Source: Tenacibaculum caenipelagi (GTDB taxonomy: Bacteria > Bacteroidota > Bacteroidia > Flavobacteriales > Flavobacteriaceae). From it: DNA of 64,000 bases. The translations under genes were made by a program, and so were the position numbers. Each line of letters starts with the position of its first letter. Within the stretch, counting starts at the first letter, position 1. The notes under the pieces are model-generated. The model had not been told where the DNA came from and searched no databases. It saw nothing but the letters and a program-made list of their open reading frames with translations. The stretch lies in contig NZ_SNYH01000003.1 in assembly GCF_004363005.1 (NCBI RefSeq), positions 388,287-452,286 on the forward strand. Direction: 5' to 3'. Below are positions 27,242-35,541 of this stretch, in pieces.

Positions 27242-28114
27242 ATGATATATCTTTCTGTAATTATACTCGTAGGTGTTTTTTATATATTCAATAAAAATAC
27301 CTCAACCTCAAATTGGAAACAACCTACTACTCCATTCCCAAACAAATGGAGAATTATTCTAACTAAAAATGTAGCTTTTTACAACGCATTAAATTCTGAT
27401 GAAAAAAAACTCTTCGAATTCAAAGTATTTGAGTTTATATTAAATCATGAGGTTATAGGAGTCGACGTTACGGTTACCATTACTGATAAACTATTAATCG
27501 CCTCAAGTGCTGTAACTCCTATTTTTAATTTTCCTGAATGGCGCTACCCTAATATCAAGAAAATTATATTATATCCTGACATGTTTAACAAACATTTTGA
27601 AACAGAAGGAGATAATAATAGAAGAATATTAGGAATGGTAGGTAACGGATATTTGGAAGGTAAAATGATTTTATCAAAACCGGCATTACATTTAGGCTTT
27701 ACCAACGAAACAGATAAAAAGAATACTGCCATCCATGAATTTGTGCATTTAATTGATAAATTGGATGGTTCTATTGATGGAGTACCACAGGTTTTACTAG
27801 AAAAACAATACAGTATTCCGTGGATAGAATTAGTCAATAAAAAAATTGAAGAAATCTACAACAATACGTCTGACATCAACCCTTATGGAGGAACCAATAA
27901 AGCAGAATTCTTCTCGGTTGCCAGCGAATATTTTTTTGAACGCCCTAAACTATTAGCAAAAAAACACCCAGAACTCTATCATTTATTAGAGCAAATCTTT
28001 AAGCAAGATATGGATGACATGAACTTACACTTAAAACGTCTTGACATTTCCAGAAACGATCCTTGTCCTTGTGATAGTGGTTCAAAGTATAAGAAATGTT
28101 GCGGAGTGAACTAA
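27242..28114 (+). CDS. M90 (MtfA-like) zinc peptidase with C-terminal SEC-C motif
   Basis: A 290-residue protein with an N-terminal hydrophobic segment (residues 1-17) and an MtfA/DUF980-type domain with zinc motif HEFVH at 165-169. The downstream Glu of the family falls in NKAEFFSVASEYFF. The C-terminus adds a SEC-C zinc knuckle (RNDPCPCDSGSKYKKCCG). MtfA of E. coli is a cytosolic peptidase that binds the Mlc repressor. The added SEC-C tail, known from SecA and other proteins as a metal and partner-binding knuckle, is the unusual part. It lies alone between two repeat arrays. Confidence 0.88.
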   Translation: MIYLSVIILVGVFYIFNKNTSTSNWKQPTTPFPNKWRIILTKNVAFYNALNSDEKKLFEFKVFEFILNHEVIGVDVTVTITDKLLIASSAVTPIFNFPEWRYPNIKKIILYPDMFNKHFETEGDNNRRILGMVGNGYLEGKMILSKPALHLGFTNETDKKNTAIHEFVHLIDKLDGSIDGVPQVLLEKQYSIPWIELVNKKIEEIYNNTSDINPYGGTNKAEFFSVASEYFFERPKLLAKKHPELYHLLEQIFKQDMDDMNLHLKRLDISRNDPCPCDSGSKYKKCCGVN

Positions 28115-28130
28115 ACCTTCTCCTCTACTC

Positions 28131-28519
28131 GTCATTTCGAGGGAGGTACGACTGAAAAATCTTCAGAAAAGAGGACACTCCCTTCATGAGATTTAGCTTC
28201 GCTGAACCTTACGGTTTCTCCTAACACCTAATGAACGTCATAGCGAGGAGTAAAAGCGACGCGGCTATCTTTTTTTCGACTAACAGATTGCTTCACTGCA
28301 TTCGCAATGACGAAACCATATTGTCATCTCGAACTGAAGCAACGCGGAGTGTGAGAGATCTCAATAACAGGAGTTACACCTCGTGAGATTTAGCTTCGCT
28401 GAACCTTACGGTTTCTCCTATCGTCGGAATGACACCTAATAAACGTCATAGCGAGGAGTGATAACGACGTGACTATCTTTTTCTCGACTAACAGATTGCT
28501 TCACTGTGTTCGCAATGAC
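28131..28519. repeat. Array of alternating type B and type A palindromes
   Basis: The order is B (28131-28229, lacking the final AATGAC arm), A (28236-28311), B (28322-28433), A (28445-28519). Sequence and alternation match the array at 26770-27167. It occupies most of the gap between the M90 peptidase and DoxX genes. Confidence 0.85.
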
Positions 28520-28571
28520 AATAAAATTTAATGACTCATATTCTGCGTGTTATATCTCTTTTATTTTTTTA

Positions 28572-28579
28572 TATATTTG
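28572..28579 (+). promoter_or_regulatory. TAnnTTTG -7 box for the DoxX gene
   Basis: TATATTTG lies 58 bases upstream of the ATG at 28638, followed by an A-rich leader. Confidence 0.55.
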
Positions 28580-28637
28580 AAAGAGACAGAAAAAAATACT
28601 TAAAAACAATTAACTAACCCCTAAAAACCAACTAACT

Positions 28638-29015
28638 ATGAAACAAAAAATTTTATTCGTACTAAGCCTACTATTCGGATTAATGTTTATCAACTCTGGA
28701 CTTAACAAGTTTTTAAACTACATGCCCATGCCTGAAAATCTTCCTGAAAAGATGATGAGTGCTATGACCGCAATGATGGAAATAGGCTGGTTAATGCCCT
28801 TAGTAGGATTTGCAGAAATTTTGGGAGGTCTCTTATTCATTATTCCTAAAACAAGAGCTTTAGGTGCTGTAGTTATTTTTCCTGTAATGATTGGAATTAT
28901 GCTTACACACATTCTTCAAGCTCCTTCAGGACTTCCTATAGCTTTAGCATTATTTGCTATCAACCTTTGGGTCATTTATGAAAATCGTGAGGCTTATCAA
29001 CCTATGATAAAATAA
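28638..29015 (+). CDS. DoxX-family membrane protein
   Basis: A 125-residue protein with four predicted membrane segments. It has the family pattern FGLMFINSGLNKFLNYMPMP at the N-terminus, GFAEILGGLLFIIPKTRALGA in the middle and a C-terminal helix. The methionine-rich stretch MMSAMTAMMEIGWLMP is notable. It is a single-gene unit with its own promoter and repeat arrays on either side. Function unknown. Confidence 0.82.
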   Translation: MKQKILFVLSLLFGLMFINSGLNKFLNYMPMPENLPEKMMSAMTAMMEIGWLMPLVGFAEILGGLLFIIPKTRALGAVVIFPVMIGIMLTHILQAPSGLPIALALFAINLWVIYENREAYQPMIK

Positions 29016-29026
29016 TTATTTAGTGT

Positions 29027-29314
29027 GTCATTTCGAACTGAAGTGTAACGGAAAGAGAAACCGTAAGGTTCAGCGAAGCTAAATCTCAAGGATAAGAGTT
29101 ACTAACCTCATGAGATTCCTCCTATCGTCGGAATGACACCTAATAAACGTCATAGCGAGGAGTGATAACGACGTGGCTATCTTTTTCTCGACTAACAGAT
29201 TGCTTCACTGCGTTCGCAATGACGACAACTGAAGTGTCATTTCGACCAAAGGGAGAAATCTTAACCTTAGGAGCTGTTAGTTTCATGAGATTTCTCGCTA
29301 TCGCTCGAAATGAC
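29027..29314. repeat. Array of palindromes, types B, A, B
   Basis: B spans 29027-29137 and contains the left-half stretch GAGAAACCGTAAGGTTCAGC, the complement of right halves elsewhere. A spans 29149-29223 and B 29235-29314. It fills the gap between the converging DoxX and ABC-F genes and may double as a terminator. Confidence 0.85.
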
Positions 29315-29331
29315 ATAAAAAATGACGTTTA

Positions 29332-30963
29332 TTATAAATCAATCTCTTTTAACGCTTTAATGTTGTTACGCTCTAAGAACGCATCAATGGTTTCAAAGTG
29401 TTCTATGACACGTTGGTCTTTAAATTCAAATACTTTTTGAGATAAGCCTTGTAAGAAATCACGGTCATGGGATACTAAAATCAACGTTCCGTCGAAGTGT
29501 AATAAGGCTTCTTTAATTACCTCTTTTGATTTTAAATCTAAGTGGTTCGTAGGCTCATCTAATATCAATACGTTTACCGGTTCTAACAAGAGTTTTACCA
29601 TTGCTAAACGGGTTTTCTCTCCTCCAGAAAGTACTTTTACTTTCTTTTCTAAATCATCGCCCGAGAACATAAAACGTCCTAATATATTTTTGATTTGCGT
29701 TCGGATGTCTCCTTCAGCAACCTCATCTACCGTTTGGAAAATTGTCAATTCAGGATCTAATAACGAAGCCTGATTTTGAGCAAAGTAGCCCACTTTAGCA
29801 TTGTGCCCTAAACCACATGCTCCTTCAAAATCTATTTCTCCCATAATTGCTTTAATCATGGTTGATTTTCCTTCTCCGTTTCTTCCTACAAACGATACTT
29901 TTTCTCCACGAGCTATCGAAAAACTCGCGTCTTTAAACACAGTTAAGTCATCATATTTTTTGGTCAATCCTTCCACTTTCACAGGATAATCCCCTGAACG
30001 TGGTGAAGGCGGAAAACGCAGTTTTAATGCCGAAGTATCTACCTCATCAATCTCTACAGGAACCAATTTTTCTAACATACGCTCACGCGAAGCTACTTGA
30101 TTCGTTTTCGAGTAGGTTCCTTTAAAACGCTCTATAAATGCTTTAGTATCAGCAATGAACTTTTGTTGTTCTTGGTAGGCTTTTAACTGATGTGCACGAC
30201 GCTCTTTACGCAATTCTAAATAGTGCGAATAGTTCGCTTTGTAATCGTGAATGGTTCCCATCGTTACCTCAATGGTTCGGTTGGTAATATTATCAATAAA
30301 CGCTTTGTCGTGCGAAATTACCACTACCGCTTTGGCTTTGTTTAATAAGAAATTTTCCAACCAAATTACCGATTCGATATCTACGTGGTTGGTAGGCTCA
30401 TCTAACAAAATTAAATCGGGTTTTTGCAGTAAGATTTTTGCCAACTCAATACGCATGCGCCAACCACCACTAAACTCTGAGGTTGCTCTTTCAAAATCTT
30501 CTTGCTTAAATCCTAATCCTTTTAAAGCCTTTTCTACTTCTGCTTCGTAATTTACCTCTTCTAATGCGTAGTATTTTTCGCCTAAATCCGATACACGTTC
30601 GATGATTTTCATATAATCATCCGATTCGTAATCGGTACGAGTTTCTAATTGTTTGTTGAGGTCTTCCATTTCTGCTTTCATAGCAAAAACCGATTCAAAT
30701 GCTTTAGAAGCCTCTTCTTTTACCGTACAATCGTCTTCCATTAACAAATGCTGCGGTAAATAGGCAATTACGGTATCTTTCGGACTACGAACGCCTCCTT
30801 TCGTAGCTTTGGAAACTCCTGCAATAATTTTCATCATGGTGGATTTTCCTGCGCCATTTTTACCCATTAAGGCAATTTTATCGTTTTCGTTTATTACAAA
30901 CGAAACGTCGCTAAACAAGGTGTTACCACTAAACTCAACCGTTAATTGATCTACCGTAATCAT
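29332..30963 (-). CDS. ABC-F family ATPase
   Basis: A soluble protein (543 residues from the preferred start) with two nucleotide-binding domains and no membrane segments. Domain 1 has GKNGAGKST, FSGGWRMR and LLDEPTNHVD. A charged linker follows (about 235-300). Domain 2 has GRNGEGKST, LSGGEKTR and LILDEPTNHLD. ABC-F proteins act on the ribosome, as translation factors or antibiotic-resistance factors, and the subfamily cannot be settled by eye. The frame extends to 30993, but ATG 30963 (MITVDQLTVEFSG) gives the normal family start. Confidence 0.93.
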   Translation of the reverse strand: MITVDQLTVEFSGNTLFSDVSFVINENDKIALMGKNGAGKSTMMKIIAGVSKATKGGVRSPKDTVIAYLPQHLLMEDDCTVKEEASKAFESVFAMKAEMEDLNKQLETRTDYESDDYMKIIERVSDLGEKYYALEEVNYEAEVEKALKGLGFKQEDFERATSEFSGGWRMRIELAKILLQKPDLILLDEPTNHVDIESVIWLENFLLNKAKAVVVISHDKAFIDNITNRTIEVTMGTIHDYKANYSHYLELRKERRAHQLKAYQEQQKFIADTKAFIERFKGTYSKTNQVASRERMLEKLVPVEIDEVDTSALKLRFPPSPRSGDYPVKVEGLTKKYDDLTVFKDASFSIARGEKVSFVGRNGEGKSTMIKAIMGEIDFEGACGLGHNAKVGYFAQNQASLLDPELTIFQTVDEVAEGDIRTQIKNILGRFMFSGDDLEKKVKVLSGGEKTRLAMVKLLLEPVNVLILDEPTNHLDLKSKEVIKEALLHFDGTLILVSHDRDFLQGLSQKVFEFKDQRVIEHFETIDAFLERNNIKALKEIDL

Positions 30964-31063
30964 ACAAATAATTTTAAGCGGCGAAATTAGCAAAAATGGT
31001 GTATACCTTTGATAAAATTTTGGTATAACCTGAGTTTTATAAATTAACTAAAATCAATGGGGT

Positions 31064-31155
31064 GTCATGTCGATAGCATTAAGTATGAGTGATGAGAAAT
31101 CTCAACAATAGATGTTATTCACTTTAATGAGACCCCTCTTTTCAATTGGGATGAC
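31064..31155. repeat. Degenerate type B palindrome
   Basis: GTCATGTCGATAGC, a GAGAAATCTCAACAA core and a closing GGGATGAC follow the type B plan with many substitutions. It looks like an old copy. Confidence 0.6.
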
Positions 31156-31218
31156 GCTTTCTAGTGATCTTTAAAGGTAAAAACCAATACTGTTTACAGC
31201 TGCTTACTCATACTACAA

Positions 31219-31448
31219 CTAACAAAATTCTACTTTTAAGTATTGGTTGATAGTTTTTTCTTGAGCTTTTTTAATGTTTACACCGAGAGCTTTTATAAAA
31301 TCTGTTGAGATTTGAGGCTACGGCTAGCACCGCTGTCAACTTTTTTACGTGTGTTATTAATTTATCTATTGCCGTAGTATTAGCGACCCATGCCGTAGTG
31401 TCTTCAGAGCACGCCGTGATATCAACGACCCATACAAGCTTTTATGAT
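31219..31448 (-). pseudogene. Possible decayed reading frame of unknown family
   Basis: The minus strand holds a 55-codon open frame without a start (31448 to about 31284), including SEDTTAWVANTTAIDKLI. A second frame overlaps it and continues with DFIKALGVNIKKAQEKTI to a TAG at 31219-31221. A single frameshift near 31310 would join them. The DNA is richer in G and C than its surroundings and carries short repeats (GCCGT with CGACCCAT, twice). It could be a remnant of a displaced gene. The family is not recognised, and chance cannot be excluded. Confidence 0.3.
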
Positions 31449-31542
31449 AGCTAAAACTACTTTTATTACCTAAATAATTAAGCTTATGGGATTCCATAAG
31501 AAAATTAAATTATTATTGTTAAGTTCGTAAAAGTATAAACAA

Positions 31543-31550
31543 GTTAGCGG
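31543..31550. repeat. Left octamer GTTAGCGG of an inverted pair framing the next gene
   Basis: GTTAGCGG sits 23 bases before the start codon at 31574. Its exact complement CCGCTAAC lies at 33350-33357, 3 bases after the stop codon. Together they bracket one gene. Confidence 0.6.
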
Positions 31551-31573
31551 CAATTAAAACAAACAAAACGCAT

Positions 31574-33346
31574 TTGACAAAAAACCCAAAAATATATTTG
31601 ATTGATAAGAATAAAAGGTTGATAAAAGGAATTGTCGACACGGAAAAGATTATTCAAAAAATTATCAATACATCATTCAAAAAACTGGGAATTGCTCAAA
31701 ATTTTAAATCTAAAAACCTTAAAAGAACTACAAAAGGAGAATTTACTTATTTCCTATACCTTTACAATTCGAAAGATATTGTCTCTGATTGGGAGGAATT
31801 CTTGCCTAAAAGTCTTACACAAGGAGAAGACTTTATCCAGCAAAAACTTTCTCTAATACTTTTCGTAGAAACTGAACATCACATTTTTTGTGTAATTGGC
31901 GGTAATGCTTATCAAATAATCCTTCCGTTTATAGACCAATCATTTGGTCTCTCAACTTATGCTCGAATTATGCAACCAGAAAAGGATGAACTTGCATCTA
32001 TCAAATCGAGAGGAATTACAGGGACAAGAGCTGGACTAAGTGAACAATTCAGGAATAACTATCGAATTATTGATTTCATAAAATTTGGTAAGGTACCAAA
32101 AGAAATACATTTGAGATTAAGTCAAGAAACAACAGATTTATATTTCAAATTTCTTAAAAGTAAAAAAACAGATAGAATTCAATTTTTTGTAGGTAGAGCT
32201 TTTCAAATTAAAAAGACGATTGATTTTAAGACTCTGCATAAGATTATAATTGAACTTGGATATATAATGGAGTTAGTACCATCGGACTACCTAAGTTCTT
32301 ACGAAGAAATTACTGATGAAACATTTAAAGCAAATAGATTACACCCAGAATTGATCACGCGAATTTTCAACGACACGGAGAATTTGGGAAAAAGAAATCA
32401 AAATTCAGGTACAACATTCGAACACGATTTTTGCAACCCAAATAATATAGAAAAATTCTATGAAGCTGATATCTATAAGCTAAAAGCGAAGACAGAAAAT
32501 GGAGGCTATAAAATTTTTAAAATAGTATCAGATAGAAATGAAATTTATGATGCGGTTCTAAATCGTGCTGTAGAATTATATGGTGTAAATGATAGGTTTA
32601 AATTTATGGTTTTTATACAAGGCGTTAGAGTTACTTGCCATCAAAACAATAAAAAAACCGTTGCTTCAAGCTTTTTATTTCATATTTCTACAGAGTTTCC
32701 GATTGATGGCAAACCAGTTTTCTTAGTAGACACTAAATGGTATCATTTGCGAGATTCATTTGTTGAGGATTTAAAAAATAACACAAAGCACGTTTTAAAG
32801 ACATATTCTGCACCACCAAAAATTGTAAATCTACCTTGGGATAAACAATTAATCAAAAAAGAAAAACACTATAATTTGCTTTATGACAAAATCCCGAATT
32901 ATATTGTTATAGATACTATAATAGAAGACGGATTAGAACTCTGTGATATACTACATTATGACAATAGAAATTTATATTTAATCCACGTCAAATATGGTTT
33001 CAAATCTGAAATGAGAGAATTGACAAATCAAGTAATTATCTCGGCAAGAAGATTAATAAAAACATTAGGTACAGATGACAAATTAATACTGGAAAAGATT
33101 TATAAAAAGCTAAAAAAGAAAAAGAGAAGCGTTGATGGATTATCGTTAGACGAATTTAAAGATTTATTTGATAAAAAAATCTCTTTTGTTTTAGCTTTCA
33201 CTTCTCACTTGAAGAAAGATTTGGATGTTTTATCTAATATTGAGTCGTTTGATTCAAATATCGCAAGATATTCACTAATACAATGTTCAAGTGAAATGAG
33301 AGCAAATTATTTTCCAATGCTTACACATCAAATTATGAGAAAATAA
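31574..33346 (+). CDS. TIGR04141/DUF6119-type sporadically distributed protein, nuclease-like C-terminus
   Basis: A 590-residue protein from a TTG start. No ATG suits the conserved N-terminus (KIYLIDKNKRLIKG). The layout fits the TIGR04141 (DUF6119) family: a first domain ending near GLSTYARIMQPEKDELASIK, with SRGITGTRAG and a middle R-rich domain. The C-terminal block has D458 followed by HVK at 471-473, the plan of a PD-(D/E)xK nuclease with His in place of the second acidic residue. The family is patchy and found among accessory, often defence-related genes. The flanking octamers suggest gain as a unit. The activity is inferred. Confidence 0.75.
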   Translation: MTKNPKIYLIDKNKRLIKGIVDTEKIIQKIINTSFKKLGIAQNFKSKNLKRTTKGEFTYFLYLYNSKDIVSDWEEFLPKSLTQGEDFIQQKLSLILFVETEHHIFCVIGGNAYQIILPFIDQSFGLSTYARIMQPEKDELASIKSRGITGTRAGLSEQFRNNYRIIDFIKFGKVPKEIHLRLSQETTDLYFKFLKSKKTDRIQFFVGRAFQIKKTIDFKTLHKIIIELGYIMELVPSDYLSSYEEITDETFKANRLHPELITRIFNDTENLGKRNQNSGTTFEHDFCNPNNIEKFYEADIYKLKAKTENGGYKIFKIVSDRNEIYDAVLNRAVELYGVNDRFKFMVFIQGVRVTCHQNNKKTVASSFLFHISTEFPIDGKPVFLVDTKWYHLRDSFVEDLKNNTKHVLKTYSAPPKIVNLPWDKQLIKKEKHYNLLYDKIPNYIVIDTIIEDGLELCDILHYDNRNLYLIHVKYGFKSEMRELTNQVIISARRLIKTLGTDDKLILEKIYKKLKKKKRSVDGLSLDEFKDLFDKKISFVLAFTSHLKKDLDVLSNIESFDSNIARYSLIQCSSEMRANYFPMLTHQIMRK

Positions 33347-33349
33347 CTA

Positions 33350-33460
33350 CCGCTAACAATGGCTATAAGTAATTGCTTGTTATCGCCTACTTACGAAAGC
33401 CCTCGCAAACTTTCTATCTGCTATTTATTTGCTAACTTTAGTGCTTAAACACGCAACGAA
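33350..33460. repeat. attC-like spacer with octamer CCGCTAAC
   Basis: CCGCTAAC (33350-33357) leads into an inverted pair TAACAA (33354-33359) and TTGTTA (33377-33382) around GGCTATAAGTAATTGC. Further on lies GCTAACTTTAGTGCTTAAAC with CACGCAACG, ending near 33457. From memory this resembles spacers seen behind accessory genes in many Bacteroidota. It is not a textbook integron attC, since the GTTRRRY core is not exact. No integrase is in the window. Confidence 0.5.
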
Positions 33461-33489
33461 ATTATACATAATCACATTACAAATAATTT

Positions 33490-34056
33490 ATGCTTGGAAC
33501 ATTTAAAGAAAAAGTTGAATTAATAAAAGAATTAGATATTCAAAATAAGTATGTTTTTTCCGAAAAGGCATCTTTAGATGATATTCTTATTTTTGAAAAA
33601 AAATATCAATTAAAACTACCTGAAGATTTCAAAGATTTTGTAACTAATGTTGCAAATGGAATTAAGGACAATGAACATAATGAGGTAATTTTTGACGAGA
33701 CAAACTTTACAAATTATTTTGCTGACCTTGATGATGAAAGTCATAATCCTTATATAGAGTTTCCCGTTGTTGAAAGAACAAAAGACTCAACTAATGAATT
33801 TGATTATGACGAACTAACTAATGGGTGTATCAGTCTTGCTGGAACTGGTTGTGGCAATGGATATGTATTAATAATTAAAGGAAAAGCAAAGGGGCAGGTA
33901 TGGGAAGATGAATTAGCATCAAATTCAGAAGTAATTCCTAAATATAATAATTTTAAAAGATGGATTGATCCCAAACTTGACAACATTATAAGAGAACTTA
34001 AGCCAAAGAAAAAAGTAAAAAAGAGTATTTGGGAAAGAATAATAAACTATCTGTAA
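33490..34056 (+). CDS. SMI1/KNR4 (SUKH) family protein
   Basis: A 188-residue soluble protein with the SUKH fold plan. The opening helix is DDILIFEKKYQLKLPEDFKDF, the core reads GCISLAGTGCGNGYVLIIKG followed by GQVWEDE, and a Lys-rich tail (about 168-180) ends the chain. SUKH proteins are common immunity proteins of polymorphic toxins, but no toxin gene is adjacent, so this may be an orphan immunity gene or an unrelated SUKH use. It follows the attC-like spacer. Confidence 0.85.
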   Translation: MLGTFKEKVELIKELDIQNKYVFSEKASLDDILIFEKKYQLKLPEDFKDFVTNVANGIKDNEHNEVIFDETNFTNYFADLDDESHNPYIEFPVVERTKDSTNEFDYDELTNGCISLAGTGCGNGYVLIIKGKAKGQVWEDELASNSEVIPKYNNFKRWIDPKLDNIIRELKPKKKVKKSIWERIINYL

Positions 34057-34120
34057 TACCTGATAAAATTAAAAGTTTAAACACATAATTAATCTTCTTA
34101 CATAAAAATTAACTGATATT

Positions 34121-34999
34121 TTGATAAAGACTTTGAAACACATTAATATTCTATTATTGTTTTTAATATTTAGTTGTTCGAATAATAAAACAAAATTGAA
34201 TGATAACAATAATTTAGCACAGAATATTGACACTATTAGATATTCTTACGATGGATTTAATAATGGTTCAAGGCTTGATCTGTTAAGTGATGGGAGGTTT
34301 ATAAACGAAAATTATGTGTTTGGTTGTACTGGTGGTGGAGAAAGAGAAAAAGTATTCGGAACTTATAAAATGGATAATATAAACTTAAAATTGAGTCCTA
34401 AAACAATAGAACTTACCGAATATCCAATCGAATATCCTTTTGACAGGAAATCAAAACCAAAAACGACTAATATTAATTATGGAGTTGATTCACTTAAAAT
34501 TAAAACTGAATTTCAAATTGTTACTTGGGAAAATAATAAATACCTTCTTTCTAGTTTTTATGATTATGGCTGGAGTCTTGAAAAGGAAAACGATTACATT
34601 AGATTCGCTAATCATTTAAATGTAGGTCTAGAACCTAGTACAAACGGAATGTATCTATCCAAGAAAAGTAAAGATTCAATAAAATCAGAATTTAATTTAA
34701 AACAAATTCCTGAAAAGTGGCAAGAGTTTTTTTTAACACAACCTATTTCAGCCAAAATAAAAAGTTTTAAAAAAATAACCGACCCGTACGATAACGAAAA
34801 TTATTGGTGGGAAATAGAATTAGATAAAGGAAAGAATGACAAAATGAACAACCGTCTATCAATGACTACAAAAGATGATATGATTTTTTTAGAAATCGAT
34901 TCTGTTTTAACAAATCGTAGTTTTGGTGTATATCGTCTACCTGATTTTGACCATAAAAAGTATCCTATTGGTACTGAATTAAGAACTAAATGGAAATAA
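34121..34999 (+). CDS. Putative lipoprotein of unknown function
   Basis: A 292-residue protein from a TTG start, the only start that keeps the signal peptide (LLLFLIFSCSNN, lipobox IFSC). The mature part is rich in Asn, Lys and aromatic residues and probably beta-structured. It has a GCTGGGERE segment near residues 68-76. No family is recognised. It lies 64 bases after the SUKH gene on the same strand and may be co-transcribed with it. Confidence 0.6.
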   Translation: MIKTLKHINILLLFLIFSCSNNKTKLNDNNNLAQNIDTIRYSYDGFNNGSRLDLLSDGRFINENYVFGCTGGGEREKVFGTYKMDNINLKLSPKTIELTEYPIEYPFDRKSKPKTTNINYGVDSLKIKTEFQIVTWENNKYLLSSFYDYGWSLEKENDYIRFANHLNVGLEPSTNGMYLSKKSKDSIKSEFNLKQIPEKWQEFFLTQPISAKIKSFKKITDPYDNENYWWEIELDKGKNDKMNNRLSMTTKDDMIFLEIDSVLTNRSFGVYRLPDFDHKKYPIGTELRTKWK

Positions 35000-35121
35000 A
35001 TACGTTTACTAGCAATGCATAAGCTATATAAACCTTTAATGTAAAATCTTAAACAGTAATTCTTTAAAATATTGACATAATTTATCAACTTTAAAAATCA
35101 TCAACTAAACAACAATACAAA

Positions 35122-35541
35122 ATGACACACCCTTCTTTTTTACTTCGTTTGGCAGCTGCCATTATTTTACTAACTCACAGCATTCCCGGAATGTTTGACA
35201 ACGGAATCAACGATTTTGGTAATTTGTACTTAAACCCAATGGGGTTTGCGCCTTTTGGTGTTTTTATCGCCTGGTCTATTAAACTATCGCATCTGGTTGC
35301 TGCTTTTTGTTTGCTTTTCAATAAGTATGTTAAATGGGCAAGTGCTGTTACCATATTTGTACTTATCGCAGGAATCGCCATGGTTCATTTTAAAGAAGGC
35401 TGGTATGTAGTAGGTGGCGGGAGAAATGGTGTAGAGTTTAGTTTTTTATTAATTTTTGTGTTATTAACATTGATGTTTCCTAACGGATTATCCTTTAATC
35501 AACTAAAAAAGAGTGAAAGCAATGCGACAACTGAAAAATAA
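35122..35541 (+). CDS. DoxX-family membrane protein
   Basis: A 139-residue protein with four predicted membrane segments and a DoxX-like plan (LLRLAAAIILLTHSIPGMFD, then a KLSHLVAAFCLLFNKYVKWA central block). The end of the gene overlaps the GH18 lipoprotein start, so the two are translationally coupled. Part of its 3' end was copied downstream together with the GH18 start. Confidence 0.8.
   Translation: MTHPSFLLRLAAAIILLTHSIPGMFDNGINDFGNLYLNPMGFAPFGVFIAWSIKLSHLVAAFCLLFNKYVKWASAVTIFVLIAGIAMVHFKEGWYVVGGGRNGVEFSFLLIFVLLTLMFPNGLSFNQLKKSESNATTEK

Noticed and set aside
26770..29314. Arrays considered as CRISPR
   Set aside because: Units are imperfect palindromes of two types with varied spacing and no unique spacers of constant length. 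No cas genes are present.
26770..29314. Arrays considered as insertion sequence ends
   Set aside because: No transposase frame lies within or between the units.
33350..33460. A textbook integron attC site
   Set aside because: The GTTRRRY/RYYYAAC core is not exact and no integron integrase gene lies in the window. It is kept only as attC-like.
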